In this document: positions 15,086 through 23,642 of the stretch, piece by piece
How positions within the stretch are numbered: position 1 is the stretch's first letter
Layout of the letters: every line of letters starts with the position of its first letter
NCBI GenBank assembly: GCA_002338565.1
Contig: DDIN01000006.1
Coordinates: 403,900-467,899 of the forward strand
Origin: Hyphomonadaceae bacterium UBA1849
GTDB lineage: Bacteria > Pseudomonadota > Alphaproteobacteria > Caulobacterales > Hyphomonadaceae
DNA length: 64,000 nucleotides
Reading direction: 5' to 3'
Made by a program: the position numbers and the translations under genes
Notes under the pieces: generated by a model
The model's input: the letters and a program-made list of their open reading frames with translations, nothing else
Told to the model about the DNA's origin: nothing
Databases searched by the model: none

Positions 15086-15967
15086 ATGGCTGAACTTTTT
15101 AGCATTTCCGGGCTTTCGACCCTGCTGGTTCTGATCCTGCTACAAGCCGTACTTGGCTTCGATAATCTTCTTTATATCTCGATTGAATCAAAGCGTGTCG
15201 GCGAAGAAGGCGGCAAAGCTAGCATGGTTCGACGCTGGGGCATCGGCCTGGCCGTTGCGTTCCGGATTGTGTTGCTGGTTATCATTGTGAGCCTGTTTTC
15301 AGTGCTCGCAGCGCCGTTTCTAACGATCCCTCTGACAGGTATTTTCGAAGCCGAATTCAACCTTCAAAGCCTCGTTACGCTGTTTGGCGGCGGCTTCATT
15401 ATCTACACCGCGATCAAAGAGATTTCGCACCTGCTCGCGGTTGAACATATCGAGCACACTGAAGGCAATAAGAAAAAATCGGTTGTTCAAGCGATCACGA
15501 TGATCGTCTCCATGAACCTGGTATTCTCATTCGATTCAATTCTGTCAGCCATGGCAATTGCGAACACCCGCAATGAGGCTGGCGACATTGAGTATCAGGT
15601 TTGGATTATGGCCGTGGCCATCATCCTGTCTGGTATTGGAATGATCCTGCTCGCAGATCGCGTCGCGGAATTCCTGAAAAAGAACCGGATGTATGAGGTT
15701 CTGGGCCTCTTCATCCTGTTTATTGTAGGTGCCCTGCTCGTATCAGAGGGCGGCCACCTGGCTCATATGAAGGTGTTTGGCTATGAAATTCACGCCATCG
15801 AGAAGTCTACCTTCTACCTTGTGATTTTTGTTCTGGTCGTGACGGACATCATCTCCACTAAGTACCAGAAACGGCTTTGGGCTCAGCGGGAGGCTGAACT
15901 CCGCAGCGGAGGTAGCGAGCACGCAGCCGCCGAGGCGGCCGAGGCTGCTATGCGTGGAAAACACTGA
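15086..15967 (+). CDS. TerC family integral membrane protein
   Basis: A 293-residue protein with about eight membrane helices and two TerC signature repeats: AVLGFDNLLYISIESKR near the N terminus and NLVFSFDSILSAMAIA in the middle, whose Asp residues are conserved in the family. TerC proteins are linked to tellurite resistance and, in better studied cases, to manganese export during metalation of secreted enzymes. An Ala/Glu-rich cytoplasmic tail ends the protein. GGAAGGGG precedes the ATG. The upstream region carries the repeated 12-mer. Confidence 0.88.
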   Translation: MAELFSISGLSTLLVLILLQAVLGFDNLLYISIESKRVGEEGGKASMVRRWGIGLAVAFRIVLLVIIVSLFSVLAAPFLTIPLTGIFEAEFNLQSLVTLFGGGFIIYTAIKEISHLLAVEHIEHTEGNKKKSVVQAITMIVSMNLVFSFDSILSAMAIANTRNEAGDIEYQVWIMAVAIILSGIGMILLADRVAEFLKKNRMYEVLGLFILFIVGALLVSEGGHLAHMKVFGYEIHAIEKSTFYLVIFVLVVTDIISTKYQKRLWAQREAELRSGGSEHAAAEAAEAAMRGKH

Positions 15968-16003
15968 GAGAGGTAAGATCATCAATCCGGCCTTATTTTA
16001 TTA

Positions 16004-16318
16004 TCAGATCGGCATGCGCAGAATGTCCTGATAGGCCTTGATGACCTGATCACGAACGGCGACGACGGTTTCCAATGTGGCTTCGGCTGCGGCAACCGCC
16101 GTCACCACATCCACAAGGTCAGCGCGGCCTGTTGCCGCCTGCACCATAGCTGTCTCTACAGTCTGCCCAGCACCGGATGCTGCGGACACTGCCTGATCCA
16201 GCATATTTCCAAAGCCTGCGCCCTGAGCCTCTTGAGCCGAGCTACTGTTCGGTGAGTTTGCGATTGTACGCGCTGTATCGAGATAGGCGCGGGCAGCAGC
16301 TAGAGAATCAATAGCCAT
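16004..16318 (-). CDS. fliE: Flagellar hook-basal body protein FliE
   Basis: A 104-residue protein joining the MS ring to the proximal rod. It shows the family's Ala-rich helical pattern and ends with AVRDQVIKAYQDILRMPI, the conserved FliE C terminus. It is the last gene of flgB-flgC-fliE, 20 bases after flgC, and its transcription probably depends on the promoter with CtrA sites upstream of flgB. Confidence 0.9.
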   Translation of the reverse strand: MAIDSLAAARAYLDTARTIANSPNSSSAQEAQGAGFGNMLDQAVSAASGAGQTVETAMVQAATGRADLVDVVTAVAAAEATLETVVAVRDQVIKAYQDILRMPI

Positions 16319-16338
16319 GAGATCTTATCAACTCCAGT

Positions 16339-16758
16339 TTAACCGCGACGCAGAAGGTCCAGCGCGCGATTGATCATCGCTCGTGAGCCTTCGATAATGT
16401 TCAGATTCGCTTCGTATGTGCGCTGCGCTTCGCGAATGTCAGCCATCTCGATCAACGTCTGAACGTTTGGAAGCTTCACAAATCCGTTCTCATCCGCAGC
16501 CGGGTGCGTGGGATCATACTCGACAGGAAAGTCGCTCTGATCCTGAGCTGTACGAACAACCTGCACGCCATGCGCGCCGGTTTCACGATCAACCATTTCC
16601 CGAAACACCGGCATGCGGCGCTGGTACGGGTCACCGCCTGGCGTATCGGATGTAGAGTTCGCGTTCGCGACATTCTCGGCAGCAAGACGGATACGCACAG
16701 TTTGCGCACGAAGCCCCGTAGAGGCAGCGGAAAGTGCAGAAAAAAGATCAGCAGACAT
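16339..16758 (-). CDS. flgC: Flagellar proximal rod protein FlgC
   Basis: A 139-residue rod protein. The N terminus has the rod/hook signature AAENVANANST, and the C terminus ends in the coiled-coil region EANLNIIEGSRAMINRALDLLR. ENGFVKLPNV is a FlgC hallmark. It lies between flgB (28-base gap) and fliE and is exported by the flagellar type III apparatus. Confidence 0.94.
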   Translation of the reverse strand: MSADLFSALSAASTGLRAQTVRIRLAAENVANANSTSDTPGGDPYQRRMPVFREMVDRETGAHGVQVVRTAQDQSDFPVEYDPTHPAADENGFVKLPNVQTLIEMADIREAQRTYEANLNIIEGSRAMINRALDLLRRG

Positions 16759-16786
16759 GTGTTCTAACCTTCACCTTAAACCGTCA

Positions 16787-17206
16787 TCAGGTCGGAGACC
16801 GTGATGCGAGCCGAATGAGTGAGAGCCCTTTCTGATAAAGGCTCAATGCCGTGTCGAAATCAGCGCGTGTCTGATTGAGACGCAGCATTTGTTCTTCAAC
16901 GACAACAGCGTTGCCATCCATTGTGACTTCGCTGTCCGGCGTCGAAAGCGTGCGCACCTGAGGCGCTGGCGCTGCCGTACCCTGAATGTGTCCATTTTGC
17001 GTGGTCGCCAGCCCTACACTTCCAACCGATGGCTGGCTGTAGCGACTAAGCGAACGCTCGAATGCGGCCTGATCCACATCGTTCGGGACGTAACCCGGCG
17101 TATTCGCGTTCGCGACGTTCTCCGCAACAGTCTTCTGACGCGTCTCAAGCATGTTGAGGCGGTTGTTCAGAAGCTGGAAAACAGAAAGATCGCTCGGCAA
17201 TATCAT
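16787..17206 (-). CDS. flgB: Flagellar proximal rod protein FlgB
   Basis: A 139-residue rod protein with the signature VAENVANANTPGYVPNDVD and a central region ending in DGNAVVVEEQMLRLNQT, both typical of FlgB. First gene of flgB-flgC-fliE. It diverges from fliO-fliP; two TTAA-N7-TTAA sites lie between the operons, which places this early flagellar operon under CtrA as in Caulobacter (inference). Confidence 0.93.
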   Translation of the reverse strand: MILPSDLSVFQLLNNRLNMLETRQKTVAENVANANTPGYVPNDVDQAAFERSLSRYSQPSVGSVGLATTQNGHIQGTAAPAPQVRTLSTPDSEVTMDGNAVVVEEQMLRLNQTRADFDTALSLYQKGLSLIRLASRSPT

Positions 17207-17229
17207 TCCGGTAAATTATGCCGAGTCAG

Positions 17230-17289
17230 TTAATACCTGATTAAACCTACTTAACGGCACTCAGGTGCAACCGGTTAACAGCCCGTTAA
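17230..17289. promoter_or_regulatory. Two CtrA-binding sites between divergent flagellar operons
   Basis: TTAA-N7-TTAA occurs exactly at 17230-17244 and 17275-17289. A further TTAA at 17251 (N6 from the previous one) and a TTAA-N6-TTAA pair at 17309-17322 lie beside them. CtrA is the cell-cycle response regulator of Caulobacterales and relatives, and it controls class II flagellar operons. The sites are 24-39 and 69-83 bases from the flgB start and 62-122 from the fliO start. Confidence 0.85.
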
Positions 17290-17351
17290 CCAATGCGCCC
17301 CAGAACTCTTAACAAAGCTTAACGGCCAGAATGGCCTATAAGAGGCGTGGT

Positions 17352-17642
17352 ATGGATACTGTTACCGCAATGCGGGCACTCGCGGCACTGGTATTGGTGC
17401 TTGGCCTGATCGGCGGCCTCTATTGGGGCCTGCGCCGTTTCACCTCTCTCACACCCGGCGTTTCAGACAGCGGAGAGCTGCGCGTGAAATCCTGGCGCCC
17501 GTTCGACAGCCGCAAAAAGCTCGCTGTTGTTCAATGGGGTGATGAGGAGTTTCTGATTCTCACCGGCCAGACGCAGGACACTCTGATCTCCAGTCGCAAG
17601 GTACAAGGCGACGTATCCGCCGAATCCGGAGAAGAGAACTGA
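17352..17642 (+). CDS. fliO: Flagellar biosynthesis protein FliO
   Basis: A 96-residue protein with one N-terminal membrane helix (about 6-27) and a small cytoplasmic beta domain containing SRKKLAVVQWGDEEFLILTG, the usual FliO pattern. FliO helps assemble FliP in the export gate. The ATG at 17352 follows AAGAGGCG; an in-frame ATG at 17331 has no ribosome binding site. fliP begins one base after its stop. Confidence 0.82.
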   Translation: MDTVTAMRALAALVLVLGLIGGLYWGLRRFTSLTPGVSDSGELRVKSWRPFDSRKKLAVVQWGDEEFLILTGQTQDTLISSRKVQGDVSAESGEEN

Positions 17643-17643
17643 T

Positions 17644-18393
17644 ATGTTGCGTATCACTGGTCTTCTGATTCTCGGCTTGATTGCTGCTGCAGGGCTTCCG
17701 GCTCTGGCACAGGAAGTCACGGTCGATCTTGGCACTGGTGCGGGCCTGAACCGCAATATCGTTCAGCTGATCGCAATCATCACCGTGCTCAGCCTTGCGC
17801 CAAGCATTCTGGTGATGACAACAAGCTTTGTACGTATCGTTGTTGTTCTGTCTCTGCTGCGAACAGCCATCGGCCTTCAACAAAGCCCGCCAAACGCTGT
17901 CATCATTTCACTCTCGCTGTTCCTGACTGGCTTCGTCATGGCGCCGACATTTGGTGAGGCATATCAGTCTGGTATCGCGCCTTACATGTCTCAGGCTATC
18001 GATGTTGACGACGCCATTCCGCGTACGCTTGCGCCTGTAAAAGCCTTCATGGGTGAGCATGTAAACGAGACCGATCTGGAACTTTTTGTAGGCTTTGCGA
18101 ACCTTGAGACGCTTCCGGATACTGCCGCCGAAATGCCATTCGAAGTGCTGGCCCCTGCTTTCATGATCTCCGAACTGAAGCGGGCGTTCGAGATCGGCTT
18201 CATGATCTTCCTGCCCTTCCTCATCATCGACCTTGTTGTCGCCTCGATCCTGATGAGTATGGGTATGATGATGCTGCCGCCAGTGACGATATCGCTGCCG
18301 TTCAAACTGATATTCTTCGTGCTGGTAGATGGTTGGCGATTACTGACGGGGTCTCTTGTTGAAAGCTTTATCGCGGGGCCGCCCGTCCCCTAA
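17644..18393 (+). CDS. fliP: Flagellar export gate protein FliP
   Basis: A 249-residue inner-membrane protein of the type III export gate. It has a cleavable N-terminal signal, as FliP uniquely does, then membrane segments with VMTTSFVRIVVVLSLLRTAIG and AFMISELKRAFEIGFMIFLPFLIIDLVVASILMSMGM-type regions. GGAGAAGAG precedes the start within fliO. Its stop overlaps the end of the convergent hydrolase gene by four bases. Confidence 0.96.
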   Translation: MLRITGLLILGLIAAAGLPALAQEVTVDLGTGAGLNRNIVQLIAIITVLSLAPSILVMTTSFVRIVVVLSLLRTAIGLQQSPPNAVIISLSLFLTGFVMAPTFGEAYQSGIAPYMSQAIDVDDAIPRTLAPVKAFMGEHVNETDLELFVGFANLETLPDTAAEMPFEVLAPAFMISELKRAFEIGFMIFLPFLIIDLVVASILMSMGMMMLPPVTISLPFKLIFFVLVDGWRLLTGSLVESFIAGPPVP

Positions 18394-19133
18394 ACGGACT
18401 TCCAGAACGCTTGAATGATAGCGCCGGCCTGTTCCGGCGCTTCGACGATGCCCCAATGTCCGCAATCTCTGAGGATATGTAGCGGATATCTCCATTCTCG
18501 CTGAAAGCGCTCGGCAACCTCCATCCCGACGAACGGGTCATGTTCGCCCCAGATCACGCATCCCTTTTTCGGTAAATTGCGAAGGTCTGCCACCCAGTCG
18601 CCGGAGAACCGTAATCCCGTCGCCGAGCGATACAATCTCAAAATCGAGCTACGCATGCGCGCATCAATCGCGCCGGCTTCCTCGTCGACAATGTTTTCCG
18701 GCATACCAGCTTTTTGAAGCACTTCGCCCAACTTCAGAAAGCGCCAGGACGCCATCGAGGCTTCACCCAGAGCAGGCGTCGCCCAGAGGCGTGCCATACG
18801 ATGCCCCTTATACTGACCATCAATCAGTGCGTTCGCGACAACAAAGCTTTTTACGAGATCAGGTCTGAGACTGGCCGCGCGCAGGGTCAGAAGCGCGCCC
18901 CAGTCATGGCCGACGAGGCGGACCTGACCACCCTCGCCTGCATGGTAAGCTATCTGCTCTATGAGCCAGTCAACATACTCGTCTTTGGTGCACCCGAAGC
19001 CATCTGGAACAGTCGCAGAAAACCCGGGCAAAGACAATTGGACCGTTTGCGCCTCTTCCAGCCCCAGATGAGGCAGAAGCGGCGACCACATATTCGCGGT
19101 GTCCGGAACACCATGAACGAACAGGGTCTTCAT
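18390..19133 (-). CDS. Alpha/beta-fold hydrolase (epoxide hydrolase/dehalogenase-like)
   Basis: A 247-residue hydrolase. HGVPD (7-11) forms the oxyanion region, GHDWGA carries the nucleophile Asp77, WGEHDPFVG the acid region, and CGHWG the catalytic His226. An Asp nucleophile in G-H-D-W-G points to the haloalkane dehalogenase/epoxide hydrolase branch rather than esterases. The substrate is unknown. It overlaps fliP tail to tail by four bases. Confidence 0.82.
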   Translation of the reverse strand: MKTLFVHGVPDTANMWSPLLPHLGLEEAQTVQLSLPGFSATVPDGFGCTKDEYVDWLIEQIAYHAGEGGQVRLVGHDWGALLTLRAASLRPDLVKSFVVANALIDGQYKGHRMARLWATPALGEASMASWRFLKLGEVLQKAGMPENIVDEEAGAIDARMRSSILRLYRSATGLRFSGDWVADLRNLPKKGCVIWGEHDPFVGMEVAERFQREWRYPLHILRDCGHWGIVEAPEQAGAIIQAFWKSV

Positions 19134-19158
19134 GTTTTTACGCCGGGTTATATCCTCG

Positions 19159-19365
19159 CTATTCGAGGTCTTCCTTCAGAATAGTCATCTGGAACTGGTA
19201 AGACGTCTCGCCTTCTTCCTCGATACGGAAGAGCAGCGCGATGAACTCGTTGTCGAGATATACCTCAAGCGAGTCAGACGTTTTTTCACGCGACTCGACC
19301 CGAATAGCCGGATTGAGCTGGGCTTTGAGATAAGCCTCTACGCGGGATGTTTCTTCTGGGCTCAT
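19159..19365 (-). CDS. DUF3126 family protein
   Basis: A 68-residue protein that fits DUF3126: an N-terminal helix (SPEETSRVEAYLKAQL), then a beta-rich part with EVYLDNEFIALLFRIEEEGE and the ending SYQFQMTILKEDL. I recall this family beside cysE in alphaproteobacteria, as here; its function is unknown. The cysE terminator lies upstream, so it should have its own promoter. Confidence 0.82.
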   Translation of the reverse strand: MSPEETSRVEAYLKAQLNPAIRVESREKTSDSLEVYLDNEFIALLFRIEEEGETSYQFQMTILKEDLE

Positions 19366-19417
19366 TAGAGAATCCTTTTCTTGAATCTGGGCGACACAAT
19401 AGTCCGGTTTGAGTCAT

Positions 19418-19460
19418 AAAAAAAACCAGCTGGCAGCGGATAATTTCCGCTTTCCAGCTG
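19418..19460 (-). terminator. Intrinsic terminator of cysE
   Basis: CAGCTGG (19427-19433) pairs with CCAGCTG (19454-19460), and AGCGGA (19435-19440) with TCCGCT (19446-19451), giving a long stem followed on the minus strand by eight T (19425-19418). It lies 38 bases past the cysE stop and before DUF3126. Confidence 0.92.
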
Positions 19461-19497
19461 ATTTTGAGCTTGTTTCGATGGAGTTCAGAGCCTGCGA

Positions 19498-20325
19498 TCA
19501 GGCTTCGTCGTAAAAGTTCTGGTTCATGCTCTCGGCTTTGCCGCAACACGGACCACCCACCGGACGCGCAGGAACACCTGCAACTGTGCAGTTCTCACTG
19601 ACCGGTTTCAGCACGACGCTGCCTGCACCGATAACGGCGCCATCGCCGATATGAATATTGCCGAGCACTTTCGCGCCAACACTGACAAGCACGCCATTTC
19701 CAATTTTCGGGTGACGGTCATCAATCTCTTTGCCTGTGCCGCCAAGCGTCACGCCCTGCATGATGGAGCAATCGTCGCCAACGACGGTCGTCTCACCGAT
19801 CACAATGCCGGTCGCGTGGTCGAACATTACACCCGAACCGATCTGCGCTGCCGGATGAATATCTACGCCAAAGAGCTCTGATACACGCGACTGGAAGAAA
19901 AACGCCAGCGTGTCGCGGCCTTCATTCCAGAGCCAGTGCGCAACCCGATGCGTTTGCAGCGCCTGAAACCCTTTGAAGAAGAGAAACGGCTGAAGGAAAG
20001 ACCGGCATGCGGCATCCCGATCCAGAACCGCGACCATGTCGCGTTCGGCAGCTGCCTCCAGCACCGGGTCCGCATTATAGGCATCATCAAAGATTTCGCG
20101 GATCTGCAGCGCATTCATTTCAGAACCGGCAAGCTTCTGCGCAAGGAAGTAAGACAGCGCATCGCGAAGATGGTCATGGCTGAGAATCGCCGCGTTCAGC
20201 AGGCTGGCGAGCGTTGGCTCCTCAGCCGCGCTTGCTGCCGCTTCGAAGCGAAGCCGCTTCCACACAGGCGGCATAGCCCCCGTCGTTTCAGGCATTGCGG
20301 GGCTGATTTCGGTCTCAATAGTCAT
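19498..20325 (-). CDS. cysE: Serine O-acetyltransferase
   Basis: CysE acetylates serine for cysteine synthesis. The 275-residue protein has the N-terminal helical domain and the C-terminal left-handed beta-helix with hexapeptide repeats: GVDIHPAAQIGSGVMFDHATGIVIGET, then GVTLGGTGK. The catalytic His lies in the FDHATG motif. The tail ends in NFYDEA rather than the usual Ile, so the classic complex with CysK through a terminal Ile may be absent. Confidence 0.94.
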   Translation of the reverse strand: MTIETEISPAMPETTGAMPPVWKRLRFEAAASAAEEPTLASLLNAAILSHDHLRDALSYFLAQKLAGSEMNALQIREIFDDAYNADPVLEAAAERDMVAVLDRDAACRSFLQPFLFFKGFQALQTHRVAHWLWNEGRDTLAFFFQSRVSELFGVDIHPAAQIGSGVMFDHATGIVIGETTVVGDDCSIMQGVTLGGTGKEIDDRHPKIGNGVLVSVGAKVLGNIHIGDGAVIGAGSVVLKPVSENCTVAGVPARPVGGPCCGKAESMNQNFYDEA

Positions 20326-20372
20326 AGACCTCTCCTATCGGTTCAGACACGGAATGCCTGTTTGTCATCACA

Positions 20373-20410
20373 GTTTGCCTATGTGGTGACTCAATTTCAA
20401 TAAGGCAAAC
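20373..20410. promoter_or_regulatory. Inverted repeat upstream of cysE
   Basis: GTTTGCCT (20373-20380) and AGGCAAAC (20403-20410) are perfect 8-base arms 22 bases apart, 48-85 bases before the cysE start. Possible operator or leader hairpin. Confidence 0.35.
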
Positions 20411-20453
20411 CTAAACAAGTCTGTGAGGTTTAAGTGAATTAACCACCCAGCGA

Positions 20454-23400
20454 TCACGCTGACCCTGGCAGGTATTCACCCTTTCCGTCACTCTCGGGAA
20501 CGTTTTTTCCGCCCATCATGTTCCGCAGTTTCATACCAAGTGAGAACATGGCTGGCGAGAAGTAGAGTGCCAGCAATGCCGAGCCGCCGACACCCACAGC
20601 AATAGAACTCGCCAGAGGCAGCCAGAACATATCCTTGGTGAGAATGAGCGGCACGAACCCGCCCATCGTGGTGAGCGTTGTCGCCACAATATGACGGCTC
20701 GCCTGCACCACAGTATCCACCTGCGCATCAATATCGCCCGCACGTGCGGCAGGATTTACCTGCAGCGCAGACAAAACGACAATCGTACCGTTGATGGCGA
20801 TCCCCAACAGTCCCATAGCGCCGATAATGGCGTTGAAGCCCATTGGCAGACCGAACGCCCAGACACCAATGAAGGCGATCCCAATGGACAGGAAGCCAGA
20901 CAACAGAACCAGAAATGACTTGCGGAACGAGTTGAACACCAGTGCGACACACCCCGCCATGGCGATAACCAGCGGCAACGCTGCACCAAAGAGATTACCC
21001 ATCGCATCGCCGCGCTCTGCTGCCTCACCGCCCAGCACAATCTCATAGCCTGGTGGCAGCTCAAAACCCGCCTCATCCAGCTGGGCCTGAAACTCGGTAA
21101 ACACCGGCGCTGGCAAAGCATACGGCTCGATAGAGGCGCGAATAATGTTCGAACGCACGCCATTCCGGTGTGTGATCACCGCGATTTGGGGGGCAAGCTC
21201 CAGATCGCCTAACGCAGCAATGGGCGTTCCCATCGGATTGTTCGGCCCGACACCGACACGCGCATCTCGCAGACTGGACAGTGTGCCCCGACGCTCTTCC
21301 GGTGCGATCACGCGAACAGGAATTTCTTCAACGCCCTCAAGAACACTGCCCGCACGAACGCCTTCGAGCTCGGCATTCATATCAGCGGAGATATCCTGCA
21401 GACGCACCCCTGCGAGATCAGCCGCCGCTTCGTCTGCCATCAGACGAATGGTTGGCGCACCCGTCTCAATCGTAGACCAGGAATAGGTCACGCCGCGCAC
21501 ATCATTCAAAATACGCCGCGCCTCCTCACCCAGTTCGTTGAGCGTCATGATATCAGGGCCGTTCACGAAGAACTCTATAGGCGCGTTTACCGGCGGCCCC
21601 TGCTCGAATGGCAGCGACAGGAAGCGGGCCTCCGGAAACTCGTCGCGCAACTCCATTTGCAATGTTGGCACAATCTGACGGGTCTGGGCCGCTGACGATG
21701 TGGTCACCCACCCCGCCGCAAAGCCGGACACTCCGCTCTGAAAATTGAACGCATTATAATAGACGCGCGGTGCACCCTCACCGATGGTCCAGTGCACGTC
21801 TTCAATACCCGGATAGCTGCGAATAATCTCAGTCGCCCGCTCTGTCAGCGCTTCGGCTTCGTAAATCGTCGCCCCAGGTGGCAATTGCACATCCAGCTGG
21901 AATTGATCGCGCTCTGTCTGCGGGAAGAATTGCGATGGCATCACCGCAGCCACGAGATACATGCCAAAGCCAAATAGAGCAAAACTCAGGAATAATGGCC
22001 CGATCGGAAAACGAAGTGATTGGCGCAGCGTCCAGCGATAGCCTTCGCTGAGGATCGGGAAGCTGAAACCGTCCCGCCACCAAACTGACTTTTCACCTTC
22101 AACGCGGTCGCGGTCGAACCAGCCTGCAAATGCTGGCACGACTGTCATAGCCAGGAAGAAGGACGAGCAGACAGCGAAGATCACCGACACGCCAATCATG
22201 CCTACGAATTCGCCCGCCCCGCCCGGCAGCATAGCGATCGGCGCAAACGCGAGCGCCGTCGTCAGCGTAGACGCAAAGAGCGGACCAAAGAGGTGGTGCA
22301 GGGACTGCTCGATAGCTTCAGAACGACCAAGACCATGCGCCCGCTTTTGTTCAATCTCGTCCACAACAACAATGGCGTTGTCGATCAACAGGCCAAGCGC
22401 AATGACCAATCCTGTCACGGACATCTGGTGCAGCGGCATATTGAATATCTGAAACAGGATCAGAACCAAACAGACCGAGAGCGGCAGAGCCGTTCCAACG
22501 ATCAAAGCGGCACGCCACCCCATCGACACGAACAGCACGACGAACACGATCAATGCGGACACAAGGAGGTTCTTCGCGAGACCTTCCAGACGCTCTGTCG
22601 TGTAGCCGCTCTGGTCGAACAGAACATTTACCTCAATGCCGCGTGGCGCGTTTGCCGCAAATTCCGCGACAAGCTCGCGCGCACCTTCAGCCCATTGATC
22701 CACCCGGTTGTTCGGCTCGATATAGGCAGACACCATAATCGCTGGCCGGTCATTGCGACGCGCCAGCACATCCGGTGGCGACTGCTCTGTTTTTACGACG
22801 TCTGCGACATCGCCCACACGAATGGCCGAACCATCTGCACGCTGGATCAATGGCACTTCGCGTATGCGGGAAATCGACGTGAACTCGCCACCCACTTCGA
22901 GGCCGAGATTGATCTCGTTATTGCGGACCTGACCGGCAGGCGCTTTTGAATCAGCCTGCGCAATAAGACCGGCGACCTGACGCACGCTAAGTCCTGCTGC
23001 AGAGAGTGCTGCAGGGTCTATAACGACGCGTATCTCTTCGGTGACGAGACCAAAAACTTCGGTTTCTTCGGTACCCGCATAATTCTGAAAACGCTCTTCC
23101 AGATCGCGCGCCATACGGTTCATCACAGCGAGAGGCGCCTCACCTTCTCCGGTCCACTCAATACCTGCTGTAAGCGTTGATGCGCCAACATACTGGCGTC
23201 GTACCGTTGAGGGTTGCACGCCCTGAGGCATGTCTGCTGCGGCAAGGCCGACCTGTTGCCGGATAAGCGTCCAGGCTTCGTCCACACGAGACGGGCTCAA
23301 ATCTTCGCGAATGCTCAGACGGATCTGTGAAACATTACCGCGCGATGTGGAGATCAACTCATCAATTTCGGTGAGTTCCTGAAGCCGCGTCTCAATCGGG

Positions 23401-23642
23401 TCAGTGACCAGCGCTTCAACACGCTCGGCATCAGCACCCGGAAAATATGTGAGAACGAAGCCGTAGCGCTCAACCAGCGTCGGGTCTTCCTGCCGTCCGA
23501 GATTGAGCAGCGCGCTAATGCCTGCCGCGACGATGATCAACACCATCAAAGCGGTCAGACGCGGAGTCCTGAAAAACAGCGTAGCGAGGCGCACAGTCTC
23601 AGCCCCCCATTGCGAGGTCTGTGTGGACGACAGGCGTGACAT
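20454..23642 (-). CDS. RND efflux pump inner-membrane transporter (AcrB family)
   Basis: A 1062-residue RND permease with twelve predicted membrane helices and two large periplasmic loops. In helix 4 GLLIDNAIVVVDEIE holds Asp421 but has Asn422 where AcrB has its second proton-relay Asp408, a variant seen in several RND branches. It lies in tetR-MFP-RND order and overlaps the MFP gene by 44 bases. No outer-membrane factor gene is nearby, so it probably uses a shared TolC. Substrates are unknown; multidrug or solvent export is plausible. Confidence 0.92.
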   Translation of the reverse strand: MSRLSSTQTSQWGAETVRLATLFFRTPRLTALMVLIIVAAGISALLNLGRQEDPTLVERYGFVLTYFPGADAERVEALVTDPIETRLQELTEIDELISTSRGNVSQIRLSIREDLSPSRVDEAWTLIRQQVGLAAADMPQGVQPSTVRRQYVGASTLTAGIEWTGEGEAPLAVMNRMARDLEERFQNYAGTEETEVFGLVTEEIRVVIDPAALSAAGLSVRQVAGLIAQADSKAPAGQVRNNEINLGLEVGGEFTSISRIREVPLIQRADGSAIRVGDVADVVKTEQSPPDVLARRNDRPAIMVSAYIEPNNRVDQWAEGARELVAEFAANAPRGIEVNVLFDQSGYTTERLEGLAKNLLVSALIVFVVLFVSMGWRAALIVGTALPLSVCLVLILFQIFNMPLHQMSVTGLVIALGLLIDNAIVVVDEIEQKRAHGLGRSEAIEQSLHHLFGPLFASTLTTALAFAPIAMLPGGAGEFVGMIGVSVIFAVCSSFFLAMTVVPAFAGWFDRDRVEGEKSVWWRDGFSFPILSEGYRWTLRQSLRFPIGPLFLSFALFGFGMYLVAAVMPSQFFPQTERDQFQLDVQLPPGATIYEAEALTERATEIIRSYPGIEDVHWTIGEGAPRVYYNAFNFQSGVSGFAAGWVTTSSAAQTRQIVPTLQMELRDEFPEARFLSLPFEQGPPVNAPIEFFVNGPDIMTLNELGEEARRILNDVRGVTYSWSTIETGAPTIRLMADEAAADLAGVRLQDISADMNAELEGVRAGSVLEGVEEIPVRVIAPEERRGTLSSLRDARVGVGPNNPMGTPIAALGDLELAPQIAVITHRNGVRSNIIRASIEPYALPAPVFTEFQAQLDEAGFELPPGYEIVLGGEAAERGDAMGNLFGAALPLVIAMAGCVALVFNSFRKSFLVLLSGFLSIGIAFIGVWAFGLPMGFNAIIGAMGLLGIAINGTIVVLSALQVNPAARAGDIDAQVDTVVQASRHIVATTLTTMGGFVPLILTKDMFWLPLASSIAVGVGGSALLALYFSPAMFSLGMKLRNMMGGKNVPESDGKGEYLPGSA

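Noticed and set aside
17309..17322. A third CtrA site, TTAA-N6-TTAA
   Set aside because: Spacing is six instead of seven; kept only as a near-site.
22293..22949. 218-codon plus-strand frame inside the RND transporter gene
   Set aside because: Antisense to a conserved transporter; composition rich in Gln, Arg and His as expected for shadow frames.
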